A DNA stretch of 64,000 nucleotides from Cyclobacterium marinum DSM 745 (GTDB taxonomy: Bacteria; Bacteroidota; Bacteroidia; Cytophagales; Cyclobacteriaceae), in NCBI RefSeq assembly GCF_000222485.1, contig NC_015914.1, forward strand, positions 1,612,001 to 1,676,000. Direction: 5' to 3'. The notes beneath the pieces were generated by a model. The model had not been told where the DNA came from. It saw only the letters and a program-made list of their open reading frames with translations, and searched no databases. The position numbers and the translations under genes are program-made. Positions 36,942 to 44,354 of this stretch are shown in pieces. Position 1 is the first letter of the stretch; the number at the start of each line of letters is the position of its first letter.

Positions 36942-38113
36942 TGGAAACGGCCAATAGCAGGAACTGTGGGGCGGAGCTTTCCGATATTTTGGGTTCCCAA
37001 AAGGAAAACTTTTTGGGAAAGGGGAGGCTATGCGCCGACCAGGCGAAGGCCTACAATGACATTCTAGACTGCAGGACTGCAAAAATGGGCAGTCATACCC
37101 TCACCTGCGACACCTGTGGCAAAAGCAGGGTAAGTTACAACAGCTGCCGTAACCGCCACTGTCCCAAGTGCCAGTATGTCAGGCAGCTTTTATGGGTGGA
37201 AAAGCTGCAGTGTAGGTTGCTCCCAGTTAGGTATTTTCACGTCGTGTTCACCATACCGAAATTCCTCAAGCCCCTGTTCTATCTCAACCAGCGGGAATGC
37301 TACGGCATGCTCTTTGCTGCATCGGCCCTTGCGGTGAAGAAGGCAGCATCGAACCCTGCCTTCCTGGGGGTGGACAGTGGCTGCCTGTCGGTGCTCCATA
37401 CCTGGGGACAGGCACTCAATTACCACCCCCATATCCACATGCTGGTGCCTGCCGGAGGGCCCGACCCCGACAACATGGAATGGATAGCTGCGAACAAAAA
37501 GTTTTTTGTGCCAGTGAAAGCCCTCTCAGGTATATTCAGGGGGGTATTCATGGAAAATCTCTTTCATGCCTTGCGGTCAAACCAGCTCAGGATACCTGAA
37601 AAACAGAAAGGGATGTACGCCACCCCGGAGCTTGTAAAAAAGGAAGCTTATTCGAAGTCCTGGCATGTCTATATCAAAAAAACGTTCAAAGGTACCAACC
37701 AGGTAGTTAGCTATCTAGGCAGGTACACCCACAGGGTGGCCATCAGCAACAGCCGGATACATTCTGTCGAAAACGGCACGGTAAAGTTCAGTTGGAAGGA
37801 TTACAGGGACCGTAAAACCAAAATCATGGAACTTCCGTGCGGCGAATTCACTCGCAGGTTCATGCAACACGTACTTCCAAGCGGATTTTACAAGATAAGG
37901 TATTATGGGATCATGTCATCGGCGAACAGCAAGACCAAAATGGAGGACTGTTTTAGGCTGCTGAAAGCGGCAAGGCTCATTTCCTTTTATGAGGGATTGT
38001 CGACCTATGAGATTTTGGAGGAAATACTGGGTCAGGACCCGTTCAGGTGTCCGGGATGCGAAACCGGAAAGATGATGTATGGCCTTGCTGAGGGGAAAGG
38101 AACAGACCCATAA
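36941..38113 (+). CDS. IS91 family HUH transposase
   Basis: 390 aa from ATG 36941 (a GTG at 36938 adds one residue). An N-terminal zinc-binding region has the Cys/His pattern CDTCGKSRVSYNSCRNRHCP then KCQ. The HUH nuclease motif is HPHIHMLVPAGG near residues 165-176, and the tyrosine segment is SYLGRYTHRVAISNSRI near 252. The C-terminus has a CPGC pair (FRCPGCETG). It nicks single-stranded DNA for rolling-circle transposition. Full length for the family and apparently intact. It overlaps the recombinase stop codon by 1-4 bp, which indicates translational coupling. Confidence 0.92.
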   Translation: METANSRNCGAELSDILGSQKENFLGKGRLCADQAKAYNDILDCRTAKMGSHTLTCDTCGKSRVSYNSCRNRHCPKCQYVRQLLWVEKLQCRLLPVRYFHVVFTIPKFLKPLFYLNQRECYGMLFAASALAVKKAASNPAFLGVDSGCLSVLHTWGQALNYHPHIHMLVPAGGPDPDNMEWIAANKKFFVPVKALSGIFRGVFMENLFHALRSNQLRIPEKQKGMYATPELVKKEAYSKSWHVYIKKTFKGTNQVVSYLGRYTHRVAISNSRIHSVENGTVKFSWKDYRDRKTKIMELPCGEFTRRFMQHVLPSGFYKIRYYGIMSSANSKTKMEDCFRLLKAARLISFYEGLSTYEILEEILGQDPFRCPGCETGKMMYGLAEGKGTDP

Positions 38114-38318
38114 GATCGCCCAAATAGCAAAGTTCTTTGAAATCATGGCTACAAATCAAAACGCAGCAGGGCGTTAATGGGAAGAGACTGCCCCTACAGT
38201 ATCCAAAACAACCAGAAGTCATCGGTTAGGGAGATCAAAACTGGGGTTCCTAGTACTAAACACCCCAAACTCTCCCAAATAACGAAACATAAATGCCCAT
38301 AGACAGGCCCCCGGTTTC
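38114..38318. other. Intergenic region between the IS91 transposase and attC0
   Basis: About 200 bp. It probably contains the IS91 right end, and possibly the tail of a cassette whose attC is the site at 38319-38410. No gene seen; no GTTGGAC start heptamer expected for that cassette was found nearby. Confidence 0.4.
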
Positions 38319-38410
38319 GTCCAACTAAGTTTTAACCGCAATCTAAGGGACTCCACCTCAAATAGTTATTTTTTTTGGCTAGATTGCGTTTAAAACTCTT
38401 TACGTTATGG
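38319..38410 (+). repeat. attC-like site 0 (recombination site, 92 bp)
   Basis: Left end GTCCAAC (R''), right end GTTATGG (R'). Between them lie imperfect palindromic arms: AGTTTTAACCGCAATCTA at 38329-38346 and TAGATTGCGTTTAAAACT as its near-complement, with one extra base as in attC stems. R' matches R'' of the next site (CCATAAC) exactly. Its sequence differs from sites 1-3, so it is either an attC of another family or an attI-like primary site. Confidence 0.7.
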
Positions 38411-38425
38411 ACTATTTCAAGAACG

Positions 38426-39133
38426 ATGAAGATAACCTTCTACATATTTTTCTTTCTGACTCTCCTTTCATGCAATAAAAGAGAAGAAGAAAATATTTCT
38501 CAAAAACTAAATGGATTTTGGTTTAACGATGATAAAATTCTTTTATTCAGGGATTCAGTAATGATGCATCCTATTTATGAAGCTCCAGGCTTGTTTGAGT
38601 TCACCATTAATGATGGAATGCTAATCGTCAAGAATACTCAGGAATACTTTGAAAACATCTATGATACCTGCTTTGTAAAACTTGAAAAAGAAAATGAATT
38701 AACCTTAGTAATTGATGATGTAGGTTACACATTCAAAAAATTTGAATCTACACCAAGCATGAATTTTCATAGGCTATACTTTGAAATTGAACCTTGTCAT
38801 GGGTTTTGTCCAGTTTTTCAAGTAGAAATTTTCCCAGATGGCACAGTTAATTTTAATGGAATAGAGTACACTGAAATAGAAGGTCCAGAGGAGTATAATT
38901 TGAATATAGAAATAATAAATGAATTAAATAACCTATTAGAAGTGGTTAAAATAATAGATTATCCTGATGATAAATTTTCAAACCCACCTGATTCTCCAAG
39001 ATTTAATATGGTTGTGGAATATCCAAATGAAATAAAAATTTCAATAATTGATGGATTGTTTGAAGGGAAATATGAAAACATCGTAAGGTATTTTTACTTT
39101 TTTGAAAGGCAGTTAATTGAAAACAGTCCATAA
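38426..39133 (+). CDS. DUF6438 domain lipoprotein (cassette 1)
   Basis: 235 aa from ATG 38426, giving MKITFYIFFFLTLLSCNK with lipobox LLSC. Residues ~110-235 carry a DUF6438-like domain: YFEIEPCHGFCPVFQVEIFPDGTVNFNG (partly quoted: PCHGFCPVF and FPDGTVNFNG) is its hallmark, with the two Cys residues that could form a disulfide. Function of the domain is unknown. The stop codon lies inside the R'' heptamer of attC1, and the start is only 16 bp after the cassette boundary at 38404, so the gene fills the cassette, which is typical of integron cassettes. Confidence 0.8.
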   Translation: MKITFYIFFFLTLLSCNKREEENISQKLNGFWFNDDKILLFRDSVMMHPIYEAPGLFEFTINDGMLIVKNTQEYFENIYDTCFVKLEKENELTLVIDDVGYTFKKFESTPSMNFHRLYFEIEPCHGFCPVFQVEIFPDGTVNFNGIEYTEIEGPEEYNLNIEIINELNNLLEVVKIIDYPDDKFSNPPDSPRFNMVVEYPNEIKISIIDGLFEGKYENIVRYFYFFERQLIENSP

Positions 39134-39258
39134 CATCACCTTGGATCCAGCGGGCGGTACCGAGTAACTATAAAAATCAGTATCTTTAAGAAGTTAGGAG
39201 TGGCATGGAAGAGAACGTTTTCAAATGCCCGCCGTCTCCAAGCTGAATCACGTTGTGG
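39128..39258 (+). repeat. attC-like site 1 (131 bp)
   Basis: R'' CCATAAC at 39128-39134 and R' GTTGTGG at 39252-39258. Inner arms CTTGGATCCAGCGGGC and GCCCGCCGTCTCCAAG pair imperfectly with extrahelical bases. About 130 bp, with a conserved centre (TATCTTTAAGAAGTTAGG) shared with sites 2 and 3. Confidence 0.85.
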
Positions 39259-39276
39259 TGCATTTTAAACAGAAGG

Positions 39277-39687
39277 ATGAACGATAAAATTGGAGCATAT
39301 AAATCACCAGGAATGGTTCACGGATTTGATTTCATTTTTGAAGGAGAAATCAGATTTGGACCAACCTATTATAAACTGATGTTGGATAGAGAGTTGGTAA
39401 AGAACAGGATTTTTGGTTTTGAATTTAAATGGCATCCTGAATCAAAGTATTTGGCACTACAAGAATGGCTGACGACTGATTACCAAAAAGGGCCTATTAC
39501 TGCTCTAACGTTGGTGGACTTAAAAACAAGAAAGTTTGCCAAAATTTCAAAGGCGGAGAAAGGATTTATAAAGCCACTAAAATTTGAAAACGATCTCATA
39601 ATTTATGAAAAAGAATATTTTGGGACAGACAAGAAAGGTGAATTTGAAATTGTCTTAGACAAAATAGAGAATTGGGAGAATGAATAA
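39277..39687 (+). CDS. Hypothetical protein (cassette 2)
   Basis: 136 aa from ATG 39277, beginning MNDKIGAYKSPGMVHGFDF. Not recognised. It has a beta-rich composition (YKLMLDRELVKNRIFGFEFKWHP, ITALTLVDLKTRKFAKISK) that resembles a beta-propeller blade or a small WD-like sandwich, with no signal peptide or membrane segment. It begins 25 bp after the cassette boundary in attC1. The gene ends about 215 bp before attC2, so this cassette carries more non-coding sequence than cassette 1. Confidence 0.65.
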   Translation: MNDKIGAYKSPGMVHGFDFIFEGEIRFGPTYYKLMLDRELVKNRIFGFEFKWHPESKYLALQEWLTTDYQKGPITALTLVDLKTRKFAKISKAEKGFIKPLKFENDLIIYEKEYFGTDKKGEFEIVLDKIENWENE

Positions 39688-39902
39688 GAATAAATAAAAT
39701 CTTTCCATAAGAATGGAAGAATCCTTTGAATCGATTGCGATTTAATGATAATAAATCACTTTTTTATTTTTATATAATTAACAATAAACGTAAATAGAGC
39801 CGACTGAATGTAATTGAAGCTTGTTAAATGGAATTATTAAGGATTCGATATAATGCTTGATAACAGGGGAAAAATAATTAGGAGAAAAAGAATAAAACGA
39901 CA

Positions 39903-40033
39903 CCACAACATCACCTTGGATACAGCGGTCGGTTTCGATTAAATATGAAAATCATTATCTTTAAGAAGTTAGGTGTAGGCTGGAAGTGAACGTCTCCCGA
40001 TGCCCGCCGTCTCCAAGCTGAATCCCGTTATAG
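39903..40033 (+). repeat. attC-like site 2 (131 bp)
   Basis: R'' CCACAAC at 39903-39909, complementary to R' of site 1; R' GTTATAG at 40027-40033. Same arms (CTTGGATACAGCGGTC and GCCCGCCGTCTCCAAG) and same central sequence as site 1. Confidence 0.85.
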
Positions 40034-40080
40034 CAAATGCTGAAAAACATACTAATGGGAAAATTTGTATCTTTATAAAG

Positions 40081-40404
40081 ATGGAAGAGCTGAAAAGACA
40101 TATTGACCAGATAAAGGCACTCTGTGACACCAACAATGTGATAAGTCTTTTTGCTTTCGGTTCGGTAACAACTGAAGGTTTCAGTTCTGAAAGTGATATT
40201 GATTTGATAGTCGATATTGAAGAAAATGATCCTTTAACCTATTCCGATAATTATTTTAATTTAAAGTTTGCGCTAGAGCAATTACTAAAAAGAGAGATTG
40301 ACCTCTTGGAACAAAAAGCTATAAAGAATCCTTACCTAAAGCAGCAGATTGAAAAAACAAAAGTCCAAGTGTATGGAAAATCAAATCAGGACTTGGCTGT
40401 CTGA
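40081..40404 (+). CDS. MNT-type nucleotidyltransferase antitoxin (cassette 3)
   Basis: 107 aa from ATG 40081 (MEELKRHIDQIKALC); longer upstream frames would start inside attC2. The minimal nucleotidyltransferase motif GSVTTEGFSSESDIDLIVD (residues 27-45) has the GS and DxD residues intact. In MNT/HEPN toxin-antitoxin systems the MNT protein AMPylates and inactivates the HEPN ribonuclease. It overlaps the HEPN reading frame by 32 bp, the usual arrangement of this pair. Such pairs are frequent integron cargo because they stabilise arrays. MNT appears intact, while its toxin partner does not. Confidence 0.88.
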   Translation: MEELKRHIDQIKALCDTNNVISLFAFGSVTTEGFSSESDIDLIVDIEENDPLTYSDNYFNLKFALEQLLKREIDLLEQKAIKNPYLKQQIEKTKVQVYGKSNQDLAV

Positions 40405-40714
40405 TATAAAACAGGCAATTGATGAAATCAATCTTTTCATGCCTGAAAAAAGAGATTTTTTTGAATTCCGGAATGATTTAAAAACCAGAAGAGCCATTGA
40501 ACGGAATGTGGAAATAATCGGAGAGGCCGTAAGCAGAATTCTGAAGGTGGATCCCAATATACAGATCAAAAACTCTAGGAAGATTGTTGACACTAGGAAC
40601 AGGATTATTCACTGATACGACAGCGTATCTGAAGAAATTATCTGGTCAATAGCAATCCGTGACTTACCGAAATTGGAAATTGAAGTCAACGATTTACTTG
40701 AAGATACCGAATAG
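40373..40714 (+). pseudogene. HEPN-domain toxin with premature stop (cassette 3)
   Basis: Frame from ATG 40373 (MENQIRTWLSDIKQAIDEIN) reads 80 residues to TGA at 40613-40615, then stays open in the same frame to TAG at 40712-40714 (YDSVSEEIIWSIAIRDLPKL and on). The interruption falls straight after RNRIIH, the R-x4-H RNase motif. In intact HEPN proteins the next residue is usually Gly in H-G-Y-D, so the TGA most simply reflects a GGA to TGA change. The truncated product would lack the last helix, so loss of toxicity is likely. Sequencing error or recoding are the alternatives. Confidence 0.8.
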
Positions 40715-40724
40715 AAAGCACTGG

Positions 40725-40854
40725 CTATAACATCACCTTAGATCCAGCGGGCGGTTACGATTAAATATGAAATTCATTATCTTTAGGAAGTTAGGAGTAG
40801 GCATGAAGTGAACGTCTCAGAAAGCCCGCCGTCTCCAAAAAGATTGAGTTAAAA
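40725..40854 (+). repeat. attC-like site 3 (130 bp)
   Basis: R'' CTATAAC at 40725-40731, complementary to R' of site 2; R' GTTAAAA at 40848-40854. Arms and centre as in sites 1 and 2, but the outer right arm has diverged (CTCCAAAAAGATTGA). The ATG of the next gene lies 1 bp after the R' heptamer. Confidence 0.82.
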
Positions 40855-40855
40855 A

Positions 40856-41965
40856 ATGAAAACCCTTTTTATGTTAGAATACAGAAAAATTCGTTTACTA
40901 TTTATTGTATTTACTCTAATTCATCTAACCAATTGTTCGTCTGTACAGAAAGTAGAAATAGAAAATTTTCAAGGCATAATTATTTCTAACGATTCAATAG
41001 ATGCGTATGTCAAGACAAAAATGGAGGAGTTGAAAATTCCTGGAGCATCATTAGCTATTATCAATAAAGGAAAGTTAGTTCATCATCAAACTTATGGGTA
41101 TGCCAACTTTGAAAAAAAATTAAAAGTTACCGAAAATACAATATTTGAAGGTGCCTCTATATCAAAATCGGTATTCTCTTTTTTTGTAATGAAATATGTT
41201 GAAGAAGGCAAATTAGATTTAGACAAACCTTTATTTAAATATTTAGAATATCCTGATATTGCTTATGATGAAAGGTATAAAAAAATAACTGCACGAATGG
41301 TTTTAAGTCATCGTTCTGGATTTCCAAATTGGAGAGAAAACGAACCAGACAATAAATTAAAAATTAAGTTTGACCCAGGAACTAATTTTGAATATTCTGG
41401 AGAAGGTTATCAGTATTTAGCTCTGGTCTTGAAAGAAATTGATGGAGGAAATTGGACTGACTTAGAAAATGAATTTCAGCATAAGGTTGCTAAACCCTTA
41501 AAGATGGAACATTCTTCATTTATTCCTAATGAAAATTTGGAACAAAAAAAAGCAGAACCATATGATAAGAATAATAATTGGATTGATTTGAAAAAGAATT
41601 ATTGGTACAAAAAAGATAAAGGAAATTTTGTTTCAGCTTCATCAATTCATACAGAGCCAATTGATTTTTCAAAATGGATGATAGCTGTGATGAATAAAGA
41701 ACAGTTAAGTAAAAGTAGTTACGATGAACTTTTTAAACCACATTCAACAATTACTGCTGAAAACGGAATAACATATTTTTATTCATTGGGATTCGCTTCT
41801 GATAGCACAAAACCCGAAAACACCTATTATCATAGCGGAAGTAATGATGGATTTACTTGTTGGTATTTAATAAATACAGAAAAAGATTGGGGTTTCGTTG
41901 TTTTTACGAATTCTGAATATGGGATAGAACTTGGAGAAAACCTATTTGATTATTTAAGAGAATAA
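40856..41965 (+). CDS. Serine hydrolase (class C beta-lactamase-like) lipoprotein (cassette 4)
   Basis: 369 aa from 40856; a Met at residue 7 gives MLEYRKIRLLFIVFTLIHLTNC with lipobox LTNC and may be the true start. The beta-lactamase/transpeptidase fold is shown by SISK (SxxK, about residues 101-104), the YSG form of the Tyr motif in FEYSGEGYQYL, and HSGSNDG (HxG) near the C-terminus. Likely an extracytoplasmic esterase, peptidase or D-aminoacylase-type enzyme rather than a true beta-lactamase. The start codon directly abuts attC3, so it is a cassette gene. No matching TTTTAAC end site was found downstream, so the cassette boundary on that side is missing. Confidence 0.88.
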   Translation: MKTLFMLEYRKIRLLFIVFTLIHLTNCSSVQKVEIENFQGIIISNDSIDAYVKTKMEELKIPGASLAIINKGKLVHHQTYGYANFEKKLKVTENTIFEGASISKSVFSFFVMKYVEEGKLDLDKPLFKYLEYPDIAYDERYKKITARMVLSHRSGFPNWRENEPDNKLKIKFDPGTNFEYSGEGYQYLALVLKEIDGGNWTDLENEFQHKVAKPLKMEHSSFIPNENLEQKKAEPYDKNNNWIDLKKNYWYKKDKGNFVSASSIHTEPIDFSKWMIAVMNKEQLSKSSYDELFKPHSTITAENGITYFYSLGFASDSTKPENTYYHSGSNDGFTCWYLINTEKDWGFVVFTNSEYGIELGENLFDYLRE

Positions 41966-41985
41966 TTATAGAAAAAATGGCTACA

Positions 41986-42180
41986 ACATTTTGTATAAGT
42001 AATGGCAGGAGATGTGGTAAATATCAAGGTTTATAGCCATGAGGTTTCCAAGGCTTCCTGCAGCTTCCTGATAACTACTGAAATGGATAATAATACCGAA
42101 TCATGCTAACCCGTGGATGGTTGGTATTTCTTCAACCATTTTTCAACATAGTAATGCAAACAGTTGTGCTTAATACAGAA
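41986..42180. other. Non-coding stretch with a possible attC-like arm
   Basis: After the serine hydrolase gene, CTACAACATTTTGTATAAG at about 41989 resembles, in inverted form, an arm at 44180-44217 (CGTATAAAATTAATTGTTT then GTTATAG). These may be remains of another recombination-site family. No gene seen. Confidence 0.3.
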
Positions 42181-42220
42181 AACTCTCTAAACATATAAAC
42201 TTTCTTTTTAAACAATTCTC

Positions 42221-42250
42221 TTGCCGATAAAAAAAATGTCTTTACATTTG
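42221..42250 (+). promoter_or_regulatory. Promoter of the TetR-GNAT operon
   Basis: TTG at 42221-42223, 19-bp spacer, TACATTTG at 42243-42250: a good Bacteroidota promoter. It lies 43 bp upstream of the tetR-type start and is immediately followed by a palindromic operator. Confidence 0.65.
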
Positions 42251-42251
42251 C

Positions 42252-42269
42252 ACTGACCGTACGTGCAGT
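42252..42269. promoter_or_regulatory. TetR-type operator
   Basis: ACTGACCGTACGTGCAGT is an imperfect 18-bp palindrome (centre CGTACG, outer ACTG/CAGT). It overlaps the expected transcription start, so autorepression by the TetR protein is likely. Sites with a similar ACCGTACG core are common for TetR/AcrR regulators. Confidence 0.65.
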
Positions 42270-42292
42270 CAATTGGTTTTAATCGATTTTTT

Positions 42293-42835
42293 ATGGATAA
42301 GCGAGAACAAATAATAGAAATAGCTACTAAATTATTCTCCGAGAGAGGATACGAGAATACAGCACTGTCGTTGGTATGCGAAAAGGCAAATGTTTCCAAA
42401 GGACTAATTTCCCATCATTTTAAGTCGAAAGATGGATTATTAAGAGAAATTTTTCTAAAAACAACACAGTTGATTGTTGAGATAAACAGAGTGGATAAGG
42501 AAAATCAAACTCCTAGCGAACAACTCATTGAACTATTAGATTCGTTATTTTCAAAACTGGCGTCAGATAAACTATTCTTCCAATTTAATCTGAATGTCAT
42601 GGTTCAACCTAACACTAGAAAGGTTTTAGATGATTTAATTAAAGAGAGGTCATCTTTCATATTAAAAAAAACTAAGGAGATTTTTGATAAAATTGATATT
42701 GAGAATTCGTTGGTCATGAGCCATATGTTCATTGCTGAATTGGACGGGATATCTCTTAATTATTTAGGGATATATGAAGACTTCCCTTTAGAACAAATAA
42801 AAAAAGAAATAATTAAAAAATACGCATTACAATGA
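42293..42835 (+). CDS. TetR/AcrR family transcriptional regulator
   Basis: 180 aa from ATG 42293 (MDKREQIIEIATKLFSERGY). The N-terminal helix-turn-helix is ENTALSLVCEKANVSKGLISHHFKSKDGLL (residues ~21-50, partly quoted); the rest is a ligand-binding helical domain without recognisable specificity. It overlaps the following acetyltransferase start by 4 bp, so the two are probably co-translated and the regulator may control resistance or modification by that enzyme. Confidence 0.93.
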   Translation: MDKREQIIEIATKLFSERGYENTALSLVCEKANVSKGLISHHFKSKDGLLREIFLKTTQLIVEINRVDKENQTPSEQLIELLDSLFSKLASDKLFFQFNLNVMVQPNTRKVLDDLIKERSSFILKKTKEIFDKIDIENSLVMSHMFIAELDGISLNYLGIYEDFPLEQIKKEIIKKYALQ

Positions 42836-43623
42836 ATTTTATTAAAACAGATATTACAGAAACAATTGATAATTTAAGGTCACAGTTATATAAATCATTA
42901 AAAGCTCCCATTGATGCAATGTGGGAACAGCTTTACATAGGTTCATCACAACATTATCTAATTGAAGAAAATGAAACACTAGGTTATTGCTGCATTAATG
43001 AAGCAGGAAGTTTAACTCAAATATTTCTTACTAAAAACCATCTAGCACTGATGGAGAAGGTAATTCAAAAATTAATTGCAACCGGATTAATAAATTCTGC
43101 AAGCTTGAGTTCAAACGAACCTGTGGCATTTAACGCATGTTTGTTTCATTCAAAATCGAAGAAGACAAATACCTTTTGTTTTCAGCATGAGAACAATGAA
43201 GTGAAAGTTGATTCAAACCTAAAAATTGAATTGGTCAATACAGACAATATTCCAGCAGTAAAGCTATTTCTAAAAGAACAAGTTGGTATGGATGACACTT
43301 TTGGCTATACAGAGAATCTTGTAGCAAGAAAAGAAATATTTATGCTTAAGGAGTCTGAAGCAATCGTAGCAACAAGTGAATGCAGAATGAGCGATTCTCA
43401 ACCAGAAATTGCAGACCTAGGAATTATCGTGAATCGTAAATTTCAGGGTAAAGGACTAGCAACGCAAATCATGAAAATGCAAGTAAACAGAATTCTCCAA
43501 AGCGGAAGAAAACCAATTTGTTCAACAACATTGGATAATATTGCGTCCAGAAAAGTAATTGAAAAATCAGGATTTTATTGTTCGAATATAATTTTTGACA
43601 TCAATTTTAAAAATGTTTTTTAG
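42832..43623 (+). CDS. GNAT family N-acetyltransferase
   Basis: 263 aa. The C-terminal GNAT domain shows motif A in DLGIIVNRKFQGKGLATQIMK (acetyl-CoA pyrophosphate loop QGKGLA near residue 204) and a following CSTTLDNIASRKVIEKSGF, the typical N/S..R..EK.GF end motif. The N-terminal 120 residues look like a degenerate GNAT-like domain, giving a tandem layout. Substrate unknown. Coupled to the TetR gene by a 4-bp overlap. Confidence 0.88.
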   Translation: MNFIKTDITETIDNLRSQLYKSLKAPIDAMWEQLYIGSSQHYLIEENETLGYCCINEAGSLTQIFLTKNHLALMEKVIQKLIATGLINSASLSSNEPVAFNACLFHSKSKKTNTFCFQHENNEVKVDSNLKIELVNTDNIPAVKLFLKEQVGMDDTFGYTENLVARKEIFMLKESEAIVATSECRMSDSQPEIADLGIIVNRKFQGKGLATQIMKMQVNRILQSGRKPICSTTLDNIASRKVIEKSGFYCSNIIFDINFKNVF

Positions 43624-44354
43624 CAAAAAGTACTAAGCCAAGTCAAGTAAACCGCCTTGAGCCTTAAGCTCGTAGCCTGTCTCGCCCTTTCGGGAATACG
43701 CTTCTCACACCATCCCCGTCGACCGGGAGTCTCGTACCTGCCCTGCATTGCGGCTCTTCACTAAAATGATCCAAAGAGATCTTTTTTTACGCTCAGCCCC
43801 AGTTCACCGGATTATGGGTTGCGTTTTGAGGTAATAGGAAAGCATGGATTCATATCCTTTTCTTCTTAGACGTGACAAAGTGATCGTAGTAATCAGAATC
43901 GGACTTTGAACTACCGCCCATCCCCCTTTTCTACCCTCCCGCCATCTGGCCCCTCATTAAAATGACCTAAAGAGGTCATTTCTTTACGCTCAGTCCTTCC
44001 ATGCATAAGCATAGTCTTGGTCAACCCCAAGTTGAATAAGGTTTTTACGTTTTCTCTCCGTTCCAGTTTCCCGATAATCGGGACAGGCTCTGTTCGTTGG
44101 AACCAGGCTACCGACATACTTCGGCACAGGTTTTCACCCTCTGGAATAATTTGGTATCTTGGATACCAGATGCCATGTTGGGCACACAAACCGTATAAAA
44201 TTAATTGTTTGTTATAGCTTATTTACGAAAGTCCTCGCGGACTTTCTATCTGTGATTTATTTGATAAATTTAGTGCCTAAACCACGCAACTAATCTTATA
44301 CAAACACCTTGTGTGCCATTATTACAGAAAGCCAGACTTTGAGTCAAATATCAG
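43624..44354. other. Gene-free accessory segment with paired hairpin repeats
   Basis: About 730 bp. Two related blocks at about 43755-43800 and 43951-43993 share AAAATGAYCYAAAGAGRTC and TTACGCTCAG; each can form a small hairpin (e.g. AAATGACC/GGTCATTT). Its base composition differs from the AT-rich genes to the left. A possible attC-like right arm ends in GTTATAG at 44211-44217, and a left-arm-like sequence lies at 44286-44325. No intact gene; likely scar of mobile DNA. Confidence 0.4.

Larger units (their letters stand above)
36106..38113 (+). mobile_element. IS91-family element with tyrosine recombinase gene (ends not resolved)
   Basis: Two overlapping genes, a tyrosine recombinase and an HUH transposase of IS91 type, form the known IS91-plus-recombinase arrangement. 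The segment is richer in G+C than its surroundings, which suggests recent arrival. IS91 elements lack terminal inverted repeats and move by rolling circle, so the exact ends cannot be fixed by eye. It sits between the recombinase gene at 34801 and the first attC-like site at 38319. Confidence 0.75.

Noticed and set aside
39128..40854. Simple intergenic REP-type repeats between cassette genes
   Set aside because: The terminal heptamers change from site to site but match pairwise as cassette recombination predicts, which ordinary REP elements would not do.
40856..41965. Beta-lactamase resistance gene cassette
   Set aside because: SxxK and HxG are present, but the YSG variant and overall pattern fit the broad serine hydrolase group; there is no evidence of antibiotic hydrolysis.
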